From Dillenia suffruticosa (lineage: Eukaryota; Streptophyta; Magnoliopsida; Dilleniales; Dilleniaceae): a DNA stretch of 64,000 nt. Position 1 is the stretch's first letter. Every line of letters begins with the position of its first letter. The notes under the pieces are model-generated. The model saw nothing but the letters and a program-made list of their open reading frames with translations, searched no databases and was not told the origin of the DNA. The stretch spans positions 13,658,608 through 13,722,607 of the forward strand of contig JAVTVX010000001.1 of the NCBI GenBank assembly GCA_033439265.1, given 5' to 3'. The position numbers and the translations under genes are program-made. This document shows positions 47,301 to 59,006 of the stretch, in pieces.

Positions 47301-49773
47301 GCGGTTAGATCTGCACTATTGTATGGTATTGAGTCGGCTATTAAATAACAATAAAAACAAAAAATGACCGTAGTATAAATAAGGATGCTTAGATGGATAT
47401 GTGGCAAAACTAGAAAAGATAGAATTAGAAACGAAAAGATTCGTAATAAATTGAGAGTTAGTTCAATTGTGGATAAGATACAAAATTGTCGTCTGAGGTG
47501 GTTTAGGCATGTGCAAAGAAGACCCATGGACGCACCGGTTAGGAGAACCGAGAACTTAAGTATACAAATCTAATAAAACATAGAGATAGACCGCTAAAAA
47601 TTTGGATGCAAATTATTCGTAAAGACATGATAGTTAAGGGTTTAGACGAGAAGATGACTTTGGATAGGACTGAGTGGCATAGAAGAATCCGCACAAATTA
47701 AACTATTATATTTTAAATCTATATATCTATATATTTATTTATTTTTATTTTTACTTATTTATTTATTTTTATTTTTATTTTTATTTTTATTTATTTATGT
47801 ATTTATTTACTCATTTATCTTTGTACTTATTTATTTATTTTCATTATCTTCATATTTGTCTCTCAAATGGTCGACCCCAATGTATTGGGATTAAAACTCA
47901 ATTTGTTGTCGTTGCTATTATTGACAGATGGTACATCCTTTCAAAGAAAAGAAAACTTCCAATTTCCCTATCTGCCCAAGTCCCAAAAGAGGAAATATTA
48001 TTCAATCATAGCAAAAGCAAGAAAGAGAATCTAAGTAAGAAAATAAATGATGGCAGAAATAAAATGTCAAGGACCTACTCAGAGCACCAAATAATGGGGA
48101 GAAACAAAGCTAGCATGATTAATTGTTTAAACCACAACTCTGTAGGAAGAGAACCAACATACCTTGACCGGAAAGGTCCCCAAAGGAAGTTTTGTAGTAA
48201 GCAATTCTCTTAAACGACGAATTGCTTTAACCTTGTTTGCTAGAATATCAAGCAGCGGCAGCAGTTCTTCTGTTCGTAAAGGGAAGTTTGGTGAAAGCCA
48301 GAGAATTGGCCTCAGTCCTTTCTTATACTCATTCTCACGGCCCCCTTCCTTGCGCCTATTTCCAGCATCTGAACTTGTAGAAGATGATGTTTTGTTATCC
48401 CTTCCTCTTCTGGTGTCATCTCTCACAACTACCTCCATGGAGTGTCTACCAGGTTTGTTCTGATTTGGGGAATCCCCGAGAAGATCACTTACTTTCTCAT
48501 CCACACAAAGTGAACTTCTTGGAGGAACAGTCTTCTTCGGCCCCTCATGCTTAACATCCTTTTTTCTCCAGCTACCAAACCAACCTTTCTTTTCCTGCTT
48601 AGTCTCTCCATTTCTACAATTATTTACATCTTCTATTGGTATCTCCCTTTGCTCATAGCAACTATGGCGATGCCCAATGATTCCATCGCCATTATCGGTG
48701 GTAAATTCTGATGATGAATCCAATTTGAGTGCAATTTCAAGCTGCCTTTTTTCTTCCTCTGTCAATAGGTCATCAAGATCCTCACTTTCAGTTTCATTCT
48801 CATTGCAAGAGGAGAAAAGCTCATCATCTGTCACAGCCCCTGGGACCCTCCTTGATTTGATGCTTACAACCACGTTATGCATGTCATAAACCTTAGCTTT
48901 CCATTGGCCAACCATTTCTATTCGTTCTTGCCTTCTCCAAGTGAGTTGTGGCAAAAGAACAGCCTGAGTAACATCTATACCGGGCCTAAATATATTAGTC
49001 TGTGACATTGCAGCCACTTCTTGCTGAACCTCCGCATCAGTTGCAGGGGCTCCAGCTCCATCCAAGGCATTCATCACTTCCTTATCCTTGTGAGAAATCA
49101 TGCACAGAGATCCAGGAGGGACCTTTCCATCATCAGATCCATCACCAAGAAAAAGAATACTTTGATCTGAACGCTGGATCCTAAATCCATCAAAGCCTGC
49201 CAAAGTCATATCTGCCCTCAAATTTGAACCCCTTTTCCAAATCTTGTAGGTATCAGAAGGTGCAATCCTTGAAATGAATGGAATTACGGAACTCTCAAAA
49301 TGGAATGTAATTTCCATATAGAAGTCCCTCATTCTTCTCATAGTCCCAATCAACCGTGGCAATCTTCTGCACCATTTTGCCCAAGCCAACGGCTGATAAT
49401 GTCTAACTATAATCATAGCGATCCCTTCTTCCCTGTTGCATATTGCTTCCTGCAGTGCACTCCATCCCTGCTCATTTTGCAAGCTCCAATCTGCACCAGC
49501 AACCATAAGCATTTCAGTTGCAGTTTCATCGCCAAGCTTAACAGCCAAGTGAAGGGGTGTATCACGGTTAGGGACATCACGGCAGTCAATCACTGCAGAT
49601 ATGGCATCGGCCTTCTCCTCCTCAATTAGTGATGCTGATTCTGTTTTGATCTCAGCTGGATCACAAAGGCATGGAAGACCCGCCAATATTTTCCTAAGAC
49701 TCGCATAATCCTTTGAGGCTATGGCCTTATGCACAGGACTATAAGAGTATTTCAGAACATCAATTCCAGCCAT
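41321..49773 (-). CDS. Ankyrin-repeat protein of the ANKRD13 / GPCR-chaperone type, 2 coding exons
   Basis: Coding exon 1 is 49773-48163 (537 codons) and exon 2 is 41653-41321, giving 647 residues; the junction reads GTFPVK-IAIPVVPTIRVLV in frame. The N-terminus carries ankyrin repeats: SPVHKAIASKDYASLRKIL (about 12-30) and DTPLHLAVKLGDETATEML, AGADWSLQNEQGWSALQEAI (about 70-112). A long region matches the layout of the GPCR-chaperone domain: RLPRLIGTMRRMRDFYMEI, FISRIAPSDTYKIWKRGSN, LRADMTLAGFDGFRIQRSDQ, then the VPTIRVLVTFTKFEEL segment in exon 2. Two acidic or basic low-complexity linkers lie between (NENETESEDLDDLLTEEEKR; KKGWFGSWRKKDVKHEG). Animal ANKRD13 proteins handle receptor maturation or ubiquitin-tagged cargo; the plant role is not established. 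The C-terminus is basic (AKKRKMQEKNKSRR). The start is the first ATG after a leader that itself contains a short intron. Confidence 0.9.
47283..47930 (+). mobile_element. RTE-type LINE 3' fragment in the ankyrin-gene intron
   Basis: The plus strand encodes a broken C-terminal end of a LINE reverse-transcriptase ORF: TAVRSALLYGIES, then after stops MLRWICGKTRKDRIRNEKIR, LRWFRHVQRRPMDAPVRR, and in another frame KDMIVKGLDEKMTLDRTEWH ending IRTN-stop near 47700. A (TATTT)n/(ATTT)n stretch follows, and the end reads GTCGACCCCAATGTATTGGG, ATTAAAACTC and TTGTTGTCGTTG. That terminal block is typical of plant RTE-like LINEs and matches the fragment at 23640-23885. It is antisense to the host gene, and 5'-truncated as LINE insertions usually are. 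Confidence 0.85.
47735..47845. repeat. ATTT-rich simple repeat in the LINE tail
   Basis: Repeated TTTATTTTTATTTATTTAT units lie between the LINE ORF end and the terminal GACCCCA block. A corresponding AT simple repeat is present in the fragment near 23.7 kb. Confidence 0.85.
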
Positions 49774-50700
49774 GCCTCAGGATTTTGATACAGAAGATCA
49801 ATCCAATTTACTACAACAAATCCAATCCCAGCACAATCATACAAAACACAGAACCAGCGAACAAAAACAGCAAAGCCCCTTTCCTCCAAAATCAACAGCA
49901 GGAAGAATCAATTGGACCCAGAAACAAAATTATTCAACAGCCATGAATTCAGCAACCGAAGAAGACCCAGTTAATAATTATTCCCAAAACTAAAGAATTT
50001 GTAGCAACTCTTCCCAGAAATGGGACAAACCCAGTTCAAAGGTATACCTAAAGAAAAACAAAATCCCAGAAAAGCAGGCACAAGAACCCATCAGAAAACA
50101 AAAAAGGTGGAAGAATCTGGGTAGGCCCAGAACAAGATCCAGAGATCAAGAAACCTTACCTTCTGCTTAGAGACCCAAAAGAAATTGGAACCCGAAAAGA
50201 AGTCAGCTGCCGAACCCCACCTCCTCTCTCTTAGCCTCTAATTCCTCTGTGTATAGAAAAAATAAACAAATAAATAAAACCAAAAAGAACAACAAGAGAC
50301 CCTTGTGATCCAATCCAGATCAGACAAACCCAAGAACATGCATGTGAGGAATTTTTTAATAAAAAAATAAAAGAAAAGGGAGAAGGAAGAGTTTAAATAC
50401 TGTAAAGAAACAACACCAAATATGTTTTTCTAAGAAAGGAAAAAAAGAAGTACATATGGAAAAGTAAGAAAACAAAAGGGATTGTGAGGAATCTAATAAA
50501 GAAGAAGAATCAAGAAAGGAAGTAAAAACCCCACCGTTTCTGCAAGGGCAAAATTGTTTATTCAAAAAAAGGAATAATCCCAAAAAAATTAAATAAGAAA
50601 GAGAGAATCAAATCAGATGAGGGAAAACTATTCTATTCTATTCAGTGCTCATAGAGATAGAGAGGGAGGGAGGGAGGGAGGAAGAGATACCAATATGTAC
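49774..50700 (-). promoter_or_regulatory. Leader and promoter region of the ankyrin-repeat gene, with a likely 5'-UTR intron
   Basis: On the minus strand a donor GCAGAAG|GTAAGG at 50160/50159 and an acceptor TTTTTCTTTAG|GTATACC at 50048/50047 would define a 112-bp intron wholly in the leader. The upstream part (50630-50700) is a GGGA/GAGA-rich tract on the plus strand, i.e. pyrimidine-rich in the gene's sense. The transcription start is not determinable. Confidence 0.5.
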
Positions 50701-52583
50701 AGGGGCAGAGAGAGCACATGGAAGAAGATTGTAAAAGAGTGAAATTGGAGTTGGAAGAAGAGGCGTTGAAGTATCATCCTTTTTCCCTTTTTTTTTTAAT
50801 TAGTTTTACTGTTACCCTGTTGAGAAAGAGAGAGAGAGAGGGAGAAGGAAGCAGAAATGGAAATGAAGAGTCAGAGAGGCAGAGGGCAGAGGGCAGAAGG
50901 GTTTAAAGGCTGAAGGCAACATGTGAGCCAAGAAAGAGGGAACTTAATTTTCCTTTTCCATTTTTTTTTTTTTTCTTTTCCCTCCTTATTTCTTTGGTTG
51001 ACCCTAATAGAAGTAATTACCTTCAATTTATTTTCTTTCTTAAATTTTAAAGGATTTCAGAGAAATTTCATTATTCTTCGAAAATTATACAATTAAAACC
51101 CAAATTTCCAATTTAATAAAAAAGATCATTAATCAAAGCAATTATTATTGTAAAAGAATTAACATGATTCAAATTAAATTTAATCGGTTCAACATAATTA
51201 ATATAATTTATCTAAATAAATTTATCAGAAAGAATTTAAATTTCAATTTTCCTTTCACCGGTTAAAAACGTGCCTCACTAAAATAAGCGACGGTCTGAAC
51301 TCATTTCTCATCTTTTTTTTTCCTTCCTTCTGGGTAAGAAAAGGGATCTTGGGTTTTTCTTTTAAATTGACAAAAAATCAGAATTTTATCATTTATATAA
51401 AATATTTTATTTCCCATATATTTTTTAGTTAAAAATTAGTTTTTTATTTGATTTTGAATTGACCAGAACAGACTTGAGCAAAGCAGGTGACAGAGAGAAA
51501 GTGAGAGAGAGGTCGACAGGAAGGGAGGAGGAAATCATAGTTCCGTGTACTAGTTTTGGTGATTTTTGGAATTTGGTTTGAGATACGAGATGAGAAGATT
51601 TTGCTTAAATTGGGTCAACCTTCTTTCTTTCTTTAATATAGTCAAACTAAATTTCTACGATCCTACTATTCTCGCCCTTGTTTAAAGACGTGACACTGAT
51701 TTTTTTGGGGGGCCCCGGGGGTGGTTCGTTGTTTTGAGGCCATTGCTCATTTAAATATGATTTTTTAAATTTATTTTTAATTAATTTAATTCGAATATTA
51801 TTAATTTTAATTAAATCTTGATCTCATTTAAATGTTGTATTAAAATCTAAATTGGTCGTGAATAAACTATGATTGAGTTATAATTTAATTATTTTTTTTA
51901 ATTCGTGTATTTTTTATGTACCAAAAAAATTAAATCAACCAAATAAATGACATAAATTAACAAGAAAAATGGATAATAGAGAGATTAGAAAGCGGAATAG
52001 AAAATAAAATATTTAAATATAAAATGAAGAATGAAAAGATGTATATATTTAAGACTCGATAATTGAGGAGGGTATTAAAGCATTAACTTTATAAGTAGAA
52101 GGGTATTAAAGCAATTTCAAAAGTACACCGCCGACAAAACTCAACATTACCTTAACTTGTATAATCTTTTTGTCACGTGCTTATTCGTAGCCCATGTCGT
52201 ATTTTTATTTTTTAATATTTTGATTATATAAAAATAATAAAAATCGTAAAAATATATATATGTATATGAAAATTCAAATATATAACCTCTGAAAAGATAT
52301 TTAAATAAGAATTTTTTATTATTTAAATATTTTTATAATAATTTTATTTTTATTTTTATTTTTCAAGACCAAAAATAGGGGGTCAAGTAACAAGATGCTT
52401 AAAGAAGTTTGTCCAGAAACAAACTTTGTCTTGACACTGGTTCTTGTCAATTTAAATATCTCAATAAAAATAGTCGACTACTAATATTCAATTTCTCTTT
52501 TTTTTTTTTCTTAAGTTTCAGCTCAAGTTGTTTTTATTTTTCTAAAAGCATAAAAAAAAATAAAAATATTATTTATTATATCA
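50701..52583. other. Intergenic, AT-rich
   Basis: GA-rich microsatellite-like sequence (50825-50880) grades into plain AT-rich DNA. A GC-rich spot, GGGGGGCCCCGGGGGTGG, lies near 51706. No gene, repeat pair or recognisable element was found before the LTR element at 52584. Confidence 0.5.
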
Positions 52584-53056
52584 TGTTGGCAAATACCATG
52601 TAAGAGTATTTTATCATAAAACTTAAATTTAAATCTTAAAAAGTGGGAATAATTTATGGTTACCATTATTCTTATTTACCCAAGTTATCTCTCCTTCTTT
52701 GTTTAGAGTTGGTGAACTTTGTAAGTCAGAATTTAAGGGTGATTCCCTCTTGAGAGTATATTGTCAAAAGATTGAGTTTGATTGATATACAAAATCTAGA
52801 GTGTGAAAGCTTAGAAAAAATTCCGAATAGAGAATTTTCTATATCATATTATTCACCGAATTTAGAATTGTGGTATCGTGGATCCATGGTGATGGATCGA
52901 TTTTATAATCACCATCCCAACCGAGCGATTCATATGAAAGAGTTTGCAGTTCGCTTAATTTTTGGAGACCCACACATTGAGCTATTTACCTAAAAATTCC
53001 AATCATTTAATTTCTGTGATTTTTCACACTTTCGTTGCATGCAATTAAATCTAACA
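52584..53056 (+). repeat. 5' LTR of the non-coding LTR element
   Basis: This is 473 bp with TG..CA ends. Landmarks shared with the 3' LTR include AAGTTATCTCTCCTT, AAGGGTGATTCCCT, GAGAGTATATTG and TTTTTGGAGACCCA. Confidence 0.92.
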
Positions 53057-54986
53057 TTAGTATCAAAACGATTGTTAAATTTTAAAAAAAAATGTCAGAA
53101 TTTTTCGGGTATAAAATATTGCACAAAAAAAAAATTGAAATTTGGATTACGGATAACTTTTGTAAATTTAATAACATCACGATATTATTCATGATTTGTA
53201 AATTACGAAAATAATTTTTTGGTATTTTTTGGAATACGTTTCGACCATAAAAAATAAGGTCGAAGTTTTCGGTACTAAATGGTGTCTAAAAATTAAAATC
53301 ATAGATCTGTCGCGTTATAGGACAAATTGATCGATGAAATTGGTACATATGTGTTCATCATGTCTTGATCTATATTTTGATATAGATATTATGTATTGTC
53401 GTTGCCAGAAACTAAGATTTTCAAAATGGTCGCGACGAAAATTTTATGATTCGCCGAGTTTAGGAATGAAATCCTCCTAAAATCGAGTCAAAAATATTTA
53501 AAAAATACCCAATTAAATTTCCGATCAAAAAATGCGTGAAAAATAGTCCGGAAATGAGTTTTCCGATAGCGGGGTCGTGATGACCCTATTGTAGACCTGT
53601 CGAGCGAAGAAAAATCGCTCCGACCCGCAGGCACGTGCAGTACACACGCAAGACGGCATGTAACTCACAGAGGGGTGAGCGCGTGAACAAAAAGAGTTGG
53701 GTTCCAAGTCAAGTTGACCTGGATTCGAGTCCAACCCATGTAGTGACGATTAAGTACTTTTTTATATGCAGTATGGTAGTTGATCTCTTCATAAAATCCA
53801 TTGTGAGAGATTCCTTTGTGAGACATGGAATTGTTAGGTTTGATATATTTTGACGTTTCTCATTATGTATTGTTTTTTATGGTTATTGATATATATGACA
53901 TATGTATATTATACAATCACAAATTTATTTCTTACATTTGTTTGTTGTCATATATTCTATAATGAGTTATGATAAAAATTATGTCAGGCATGTATGATAG
54001 ACTCTTTTACACGAGTAACCACCTCTAACTTTGAGTGAGTGAGAATGTGACAGTTTCTAGTCATAAAAGATTTTAAGAGTAGCTCTACTAAAACATGAGT
54101 CACTCTGATATATATTTAAAATGAGGTCATATATGTTAAGATCGACATAGACGTACCCACATCTATATTGTCTATGAGTAGTCAGATTTAAGATTTCAGA
54201 TATTATCTGCGTCTAGTGATATTATCTTTGAAATACTTTCTGTAAGATTTCTGGATAAAGTTTTATTGTAAACTATCTCATACCTGCATAATGTTAAGAA
54301 ATCTAAGATATGTCTTTTTGAGAGATGGAAGAATAACACTGTAATATATGTTTCATACCGCATGTGATAAAAAGACCATGAGATAGTGAAAACGATTATT
54401 TGAGACGATAATATGATCATAATCTCCGTTACTACTATATAAGAATCGAGATCCATTGGGTAGGATTTCTTATGCCTTTATTAATTTCTGTTATTTCTAA
54501 AAGTCTTGATTCAGTGTATATTACTTTAATCTGTTTACTTATAGTCCGAAAGATAAATTCAGGTATATGGGGGAGGTTTAAGAAAGCAACTAAATTGAGA
54601 CTGATAGTTTCGAGTTTGGAAAAAAGAAAACCAATGGACATTATATTATTGTATAGTATTCACAAATTGATCTGTTATATTAATCCATGTTGGGATTCAA
54701 ATATAATAGTGAATATACAGTCGAGCAAATGATTGGAGATCACTTTCGATAAGAAAAGTGACTCGATGGATATAAATGTGTTGAGTATGGGATACAACGA
54801 GTTCTTTTAACCATAACTCATCGATCATTCTAATAGGTATATCAATAAATCTTTGCTTGCAAGTGTAATCATCGGTCTCACAACGTCCAATCCTGTATGA
54901 AAGTCCAGTAGGGTGATGCGAAAGATCACATGAGTTGTGATTTTATGACGGATATAAAATACTCTCGTATACAAGTGAAAGATATT

Positions 54987-55449
54987 TGTAAATGCCCATG
55001 TAAGGGCATTTTACCATGGATCTTAAATTTAAATCTAAAAAAGTGGGGATAATGGGTGGTTACCGTTATTCCCATTTACCTAAGTTATCTCTCCTTGTTT
55101 CGAGTCGGTGAACTTTGTATGTGAGATTTTAAGGGTGATTCCCTGTTGAGAGTATATTGCCAAGAGATTGAGTTTGATTGAGATACAAACTCTAGAGTGT
55201 GAGGGTTTAGAGAAAATTAGTAAGGAAATTTTTATGTCATATTATTCACTAGATTTAGGGTTGCGGCATCATAGATCTGTAGTAGCGGTTCGATTTTATG
55301 ATCACCATCCCGACCGACCAATCCGTACAAGGGAATTCGCGACTTGATTAATTTTTGGAGACCCATGCATTGAGCTATTTACGCAAAAATTCTTATCATT
55401 TAATTTATGTGACTTTTCACATTTTCATTATATGCGATTAAATCTAACA
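54987..55449 (+). repeat. 3' LTR of the non-coding LTR element
   Basis: This is 463 bp and the partner of the 5' LTR, with scattered substitutions and short indels, for example TGTAAATGCCCATG against TGTTGGCAAATACCATG at the start. Confidence 0.92.
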
Positions 55450-55454
55450 TATCA

Positions 55455-56996
55455 ATTAGCTCAAAATTTAATATATGATATATAAATATTAGAAAGTTTT
55501 ATGAGTTTATTTTTAATGTATGAGTTAAATTTAATTATTAAAATCAGACACATTACAACATATTTTTTTATTTTGATCTCTTATTTTATTGGCAAAAGTT
55601 TCATGTTGACTGTCATTCTATAACTTTCTCCTTTACCCAAATTTGAGAATGTGTTAAAAAGATTTTTATTGTTTGAGATCAAACACCGGCAGAGTAAAAT
55701 GAGACATCAAAATTCAATTATTTTTCTTCTGATGTAATTTATATTAAAGCTTGTATGAAATTAGTTATTTGTACAATAATTTTTCCTAATATTTCAGAAA
55801 AAGAGGAAGGAAGAAGTAATACATACATTCGCAAGCTATGGATATTATGACTGTTATACAAACCAAGCAGAATTTGAGCCGAGTTTGAGCCGCTCAGTCA
55901 ACGGCTTAACTCGATTCAGTTTTAATCAAATTTGAGTCAATTTTGAGTAATAAAATTTTAAACTTGAAAACTCATTGAATAGTTTGATAACATATATTAA
56001 TATATATTATACATATTTATATATTATTATAATATAAAAAATAAAATAAAATAAAATATATATTCTATATACATAAATTATTGGTCGAGTTCAAGTTTGA
56101 GTTAAGAGATACTCAAAATCGACTCGACTCGAATACATCGCCGGTGGATATCATCTAACAAGCAGGCTCTTGTTAACAAAATGAGACATGATTAGTGGTG
56201 GAGTCACATGTTATTGTTGATGAGAAAATATTAAGTATTTAATATATTATATTTTGTAACCAAGTAAAATAAAAAATAACCTCTGCAACTCTAAAATTTT
56301 TAAGTTGAAGTTGAGATTTTTTTATTAAATATGAAATCATGTACCTATTATATAATCTATTTGATTTATTATACACATAAAATTTTAAATTTTAATTTTT
56401 TTTATTAACGTATTTAATTGATCTAGAGGGGTAGCATATTTATTTATTATCTATTTATGAGGAAATAATGAAATTTTAAAATTTTAACCAAAGAAAAATT
56501 GAATATAAATCTTTGGTAAGATTTGCATAACTCATATACTATAAAATTTACTATTGAAAATCAGATTAACAACTATAAATCTATTTACTAGTTCATTTTA
56601 ATGAAGATTGAGCATGGTTGAACTACTTAACGAAGGATACGAATATTATATGTATATTTTTTTTTATAAATTATCAGTATTTAATAATTACGTTGATTTC
56701 GATTGAATCCGATTTGAATCAGATTGAGTTTTTAAAAGACAAAACTCTCTCTGTATTTTTTTTTCACACAGAAAACTCGAAATCAATACTTTACTTAAGG
56801 GGTTGGTATATTATATGTATAAAAGAAAAAAAAAATTGAAGATGGTGTCATGCTTTTATTTGTTTTTGATCATACCCAAAGATATTCTTAAATTTCATCT
56901 CCATAGTCTGATTTTCAAATAAATTTAGAATATTTCAATAAAAACGAGAATACTACTTTGTGATTTTTTATTAAGTGGATATAAATTAATTGGCGG
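55455..56996. other. Intergenic, AT-rich, with inverted TCGAGT-type repeats
   Basis: Around 55870-55965 and 56085-56145 lie phrases rich in TTGAGCC, AACTCGA and TTTGAGT in partly inverted arrangement (GAGTTTGAGCCGCTCAGTCA against ATCGACTCGACTCGAA). This pattern is common in dispersed plant repeats. The ends could not be set. Nothing else is recognised. Confidence 0.45.
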
Positions 56997-57407
56997 TTAT
57001 GTCTCTTTATCATTCCAGGTCAAGCTCCGTTGTACTTTCACTAGTCTTTGATGTGCACATCGCAGAAACCGGTGAATATTTTGAACCAACACAGACACAG
57101 AAACCTTACTCTTATGAGCAAGAAAGAGACATGCAATGACAGCCTGGAGAGAAAAGCTAGACCTGGACATGGACTTTAAGGCAGCTGTTGATGGGTCTGG
57201 TTTTGGCATGGCAATGCTTTGATTGACTGACATAAATCTCACGTACAATGCAAATTGCTTTTGCCAAGATCTAAGTGTGTCTTCATTAGATTCTATTTGG
57301 GTTTCCGATTCACCACCTGTACTTCCTGATACACATGGTAAACTTTGACCAAGAGAAGAAATATCCTTTACTGAGTACAAAGAGATCACACATTTATAAC
57401 ATTGCAT
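56997..57407 (-). CDS. Unrecognised 136-codon ORF, possible exon or gene remnant
   Basis: An open frame reads through SGSTGGESETQIESNED, TLRSWQKQFALYVRFMSVNQ, SIAMPKPDPSTAALKSMSR and SSFSLQAVIACLFLAHKSK to VQRSLTWNDKET-stop. It has balanced protein-like composition and a higher GC content than its flanks, unlike most chance frames here. An acceptor-like TGTACTCAG lies at its 5' side near 57372. Just upstream on the same strand a short frame starts MAASKLIGARFNPKEEKGQ and stops, but no donor links the two. I recognise no family. It may be the last exon of a gene whose other exons are missing, or a displaced gene fragment. Confidence 0.3.
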   Translation of the reverse strand: MQCYKCVISLYSVKDISSLGQSLPCVSGSTGGESETQIESNEDTLRSWQKQFALYVRFMSVNQSIAMPKPDPSTAALKSMSRSSFSLQAVIACLFLAHKSKVSVSVLVQNIHRFLRCAHQRLVKVQRSLTWNDKET

Positions 57408-58975
57408 TGGCTGTCTAGTATCAATTATTTATGGGATTGCCCCTTCTCTTCTTTAGGGTTAAATCTTGCTCCAATCAACTTAGACGCAGCCATTATTCCA
57501 AAATTATGTATCCCAGCTGTGGCTCCCGTTTTAAATAGTTTTGATTTTGGTTTTGAATTCAGATTTTTCCGATTTTGATTTTTGAACAAGAATTAAAATA
57601 AAAAAAGAAGAAATTATAGTTTGAACTCAAATTTTTATTTCTAAAACTTGAGCTATCACTTTATTAATATTTATAAAAAAAAAAGGATTCACAGGTTTGA
57701 ACCAGTTGTTTTTTATTTTTTAAAATAAGAAATCGGAACCAAATTTTATATACACAATTTCGATTCTGATATTAAAATCATGAACCAATCCATAGTATTT
57801 TAGTAAGTTGAACATTATTTTATTCGATCCAATTTTACACTTCGATCTGAACCATAAATAGTAACCGTCTGATTGCGCCACATGCTTTTATAGATGAGAA
57901 ATCCTTTTTTTAATATTCAATGATCAAAATCAATAAATTAAATTTTATTCGTAAGAAATCATCTTTATCTAATATTCAGAGCACAAGAGGCTCTACTTAT
58001 TTTTTTTTTTCCAAGGATGAAAAAATTACATGTACCAATAAATAGTAAAAGCTTATGGAGTTCAACATGTAAATGATTAAAGTTGATTTTGTTATCACAT
58101 TAAGATGGATATTCTCATGACCACAACCAAGTTCAAAGCCCCAAAATAAAATTTAGAGTTGGTGGGGTTGATTCAAGAGCATCCTTGTATAAACACAACC
58201 AAAGTTCAACATTTCTTTTTTTTTATTTTATTTATCGGTATTTGAAATCATATTTTAACTATAAATATTTATCGGATCTGTTTTAGAAGATAACTTTTTC
58301 AACGTAATTTTTTTTATTATCAAATTTCAAATTTAAAATTTAATTAAACGACTTAATACATTTATCGGTACAATCCAACATGTATGGAGAGGCGTAATAG
58401 CACAAATTTAGACAAAAAGAGTTCAAACCACAGTTGATTTGGAAATTTTAAAACCTACATACCATGTTCTTTCCAATCCCATATTCATACTCCATAGCTT
58501 AGCATGCCTACTTTGTTTATTTCCCGGTCAATATGCATATTTAAATGTGAACTTTCAAAAAACTGTCCAAATATAATGCCAAAACTTCGGTTTTGTTTAA
58601 TGTTGTTAAGGAGTAGGAAGATTTAAATAGAGGATCTGCACCAAAAATTAAAAAAAAAAAAAAAGTTTTAAATAGAGGATAGCATAAGCCTATGGCTCTA
58701 ATTGGGCCAACCTAGTCCCTTTCTCTTAACAAACAAAAAATTGTAAGCATGTGGGGTAGAGCTGATTATGCAAAAACAACTTCTCGATCCAACCAAAGGG
58801 TATCCGAAATCCAATGAAAATGCCAGCTTTGGGTCAACATGCGCGTGCCATATGCTTGGTCCAATAGGCAGTTAGTGTGCATCATTATTGCAATCATCAA
58901 TCTCAACTTCCATGGTTTCTCCTCAGAAGAGAGAGAGAGAGTACCAATCGTTTCTCCTCAGAATATCCAATGTGC

Positions 58976-59006
<31 letters not shown>

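Larger units (their letters stand above)
41654..48162 (-). other. 6.5-kb intron of the ankyrin-repeat gene
   Basis: GT..AG boundaries (donor GTCAAG|GTATG at 48163/48162, acceptor CCTCCAG|ATTGCC at 41654/41653) join exons in phase 0. The intron is far longer than the gene's coding part. A LINE tail lies at 47283-47930. G or C homopolymers are at 41815-41828, 43031-43040, 44997-45010 and 46951-46960. I recognise nothing else in its 6 kb; the open frames within it have no family features. Confidence 0.8.
52584..55449 (+). mobile_element. Complete non-coding LTR retrotransposon (TRIM/LARD-like), 2.87 kb
   Basis: Direct repeats 52584-53056 and 54987-55449 both start TGT and end AAATCTAACA, and are flanked by a perfect 5-bp duplication TATCA (52579-52583 and 55450-55454). 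Immediately after the left LTR the plus strand reads TTAGTATCAAAACGATTG, a decayed initiator-Met tRNA primer site, fixing the orientation. A purine tract AAGTGAAAGA precedes the right LTR. The 1.93-kb interior has no reading frame resembling gag or pol; frames longer than 60 codons there have no recognisable features. The LTRs differ at many positions, so the insertion is old. The element would have relied on proteins from related full-length copies. Confidence 0.92.
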
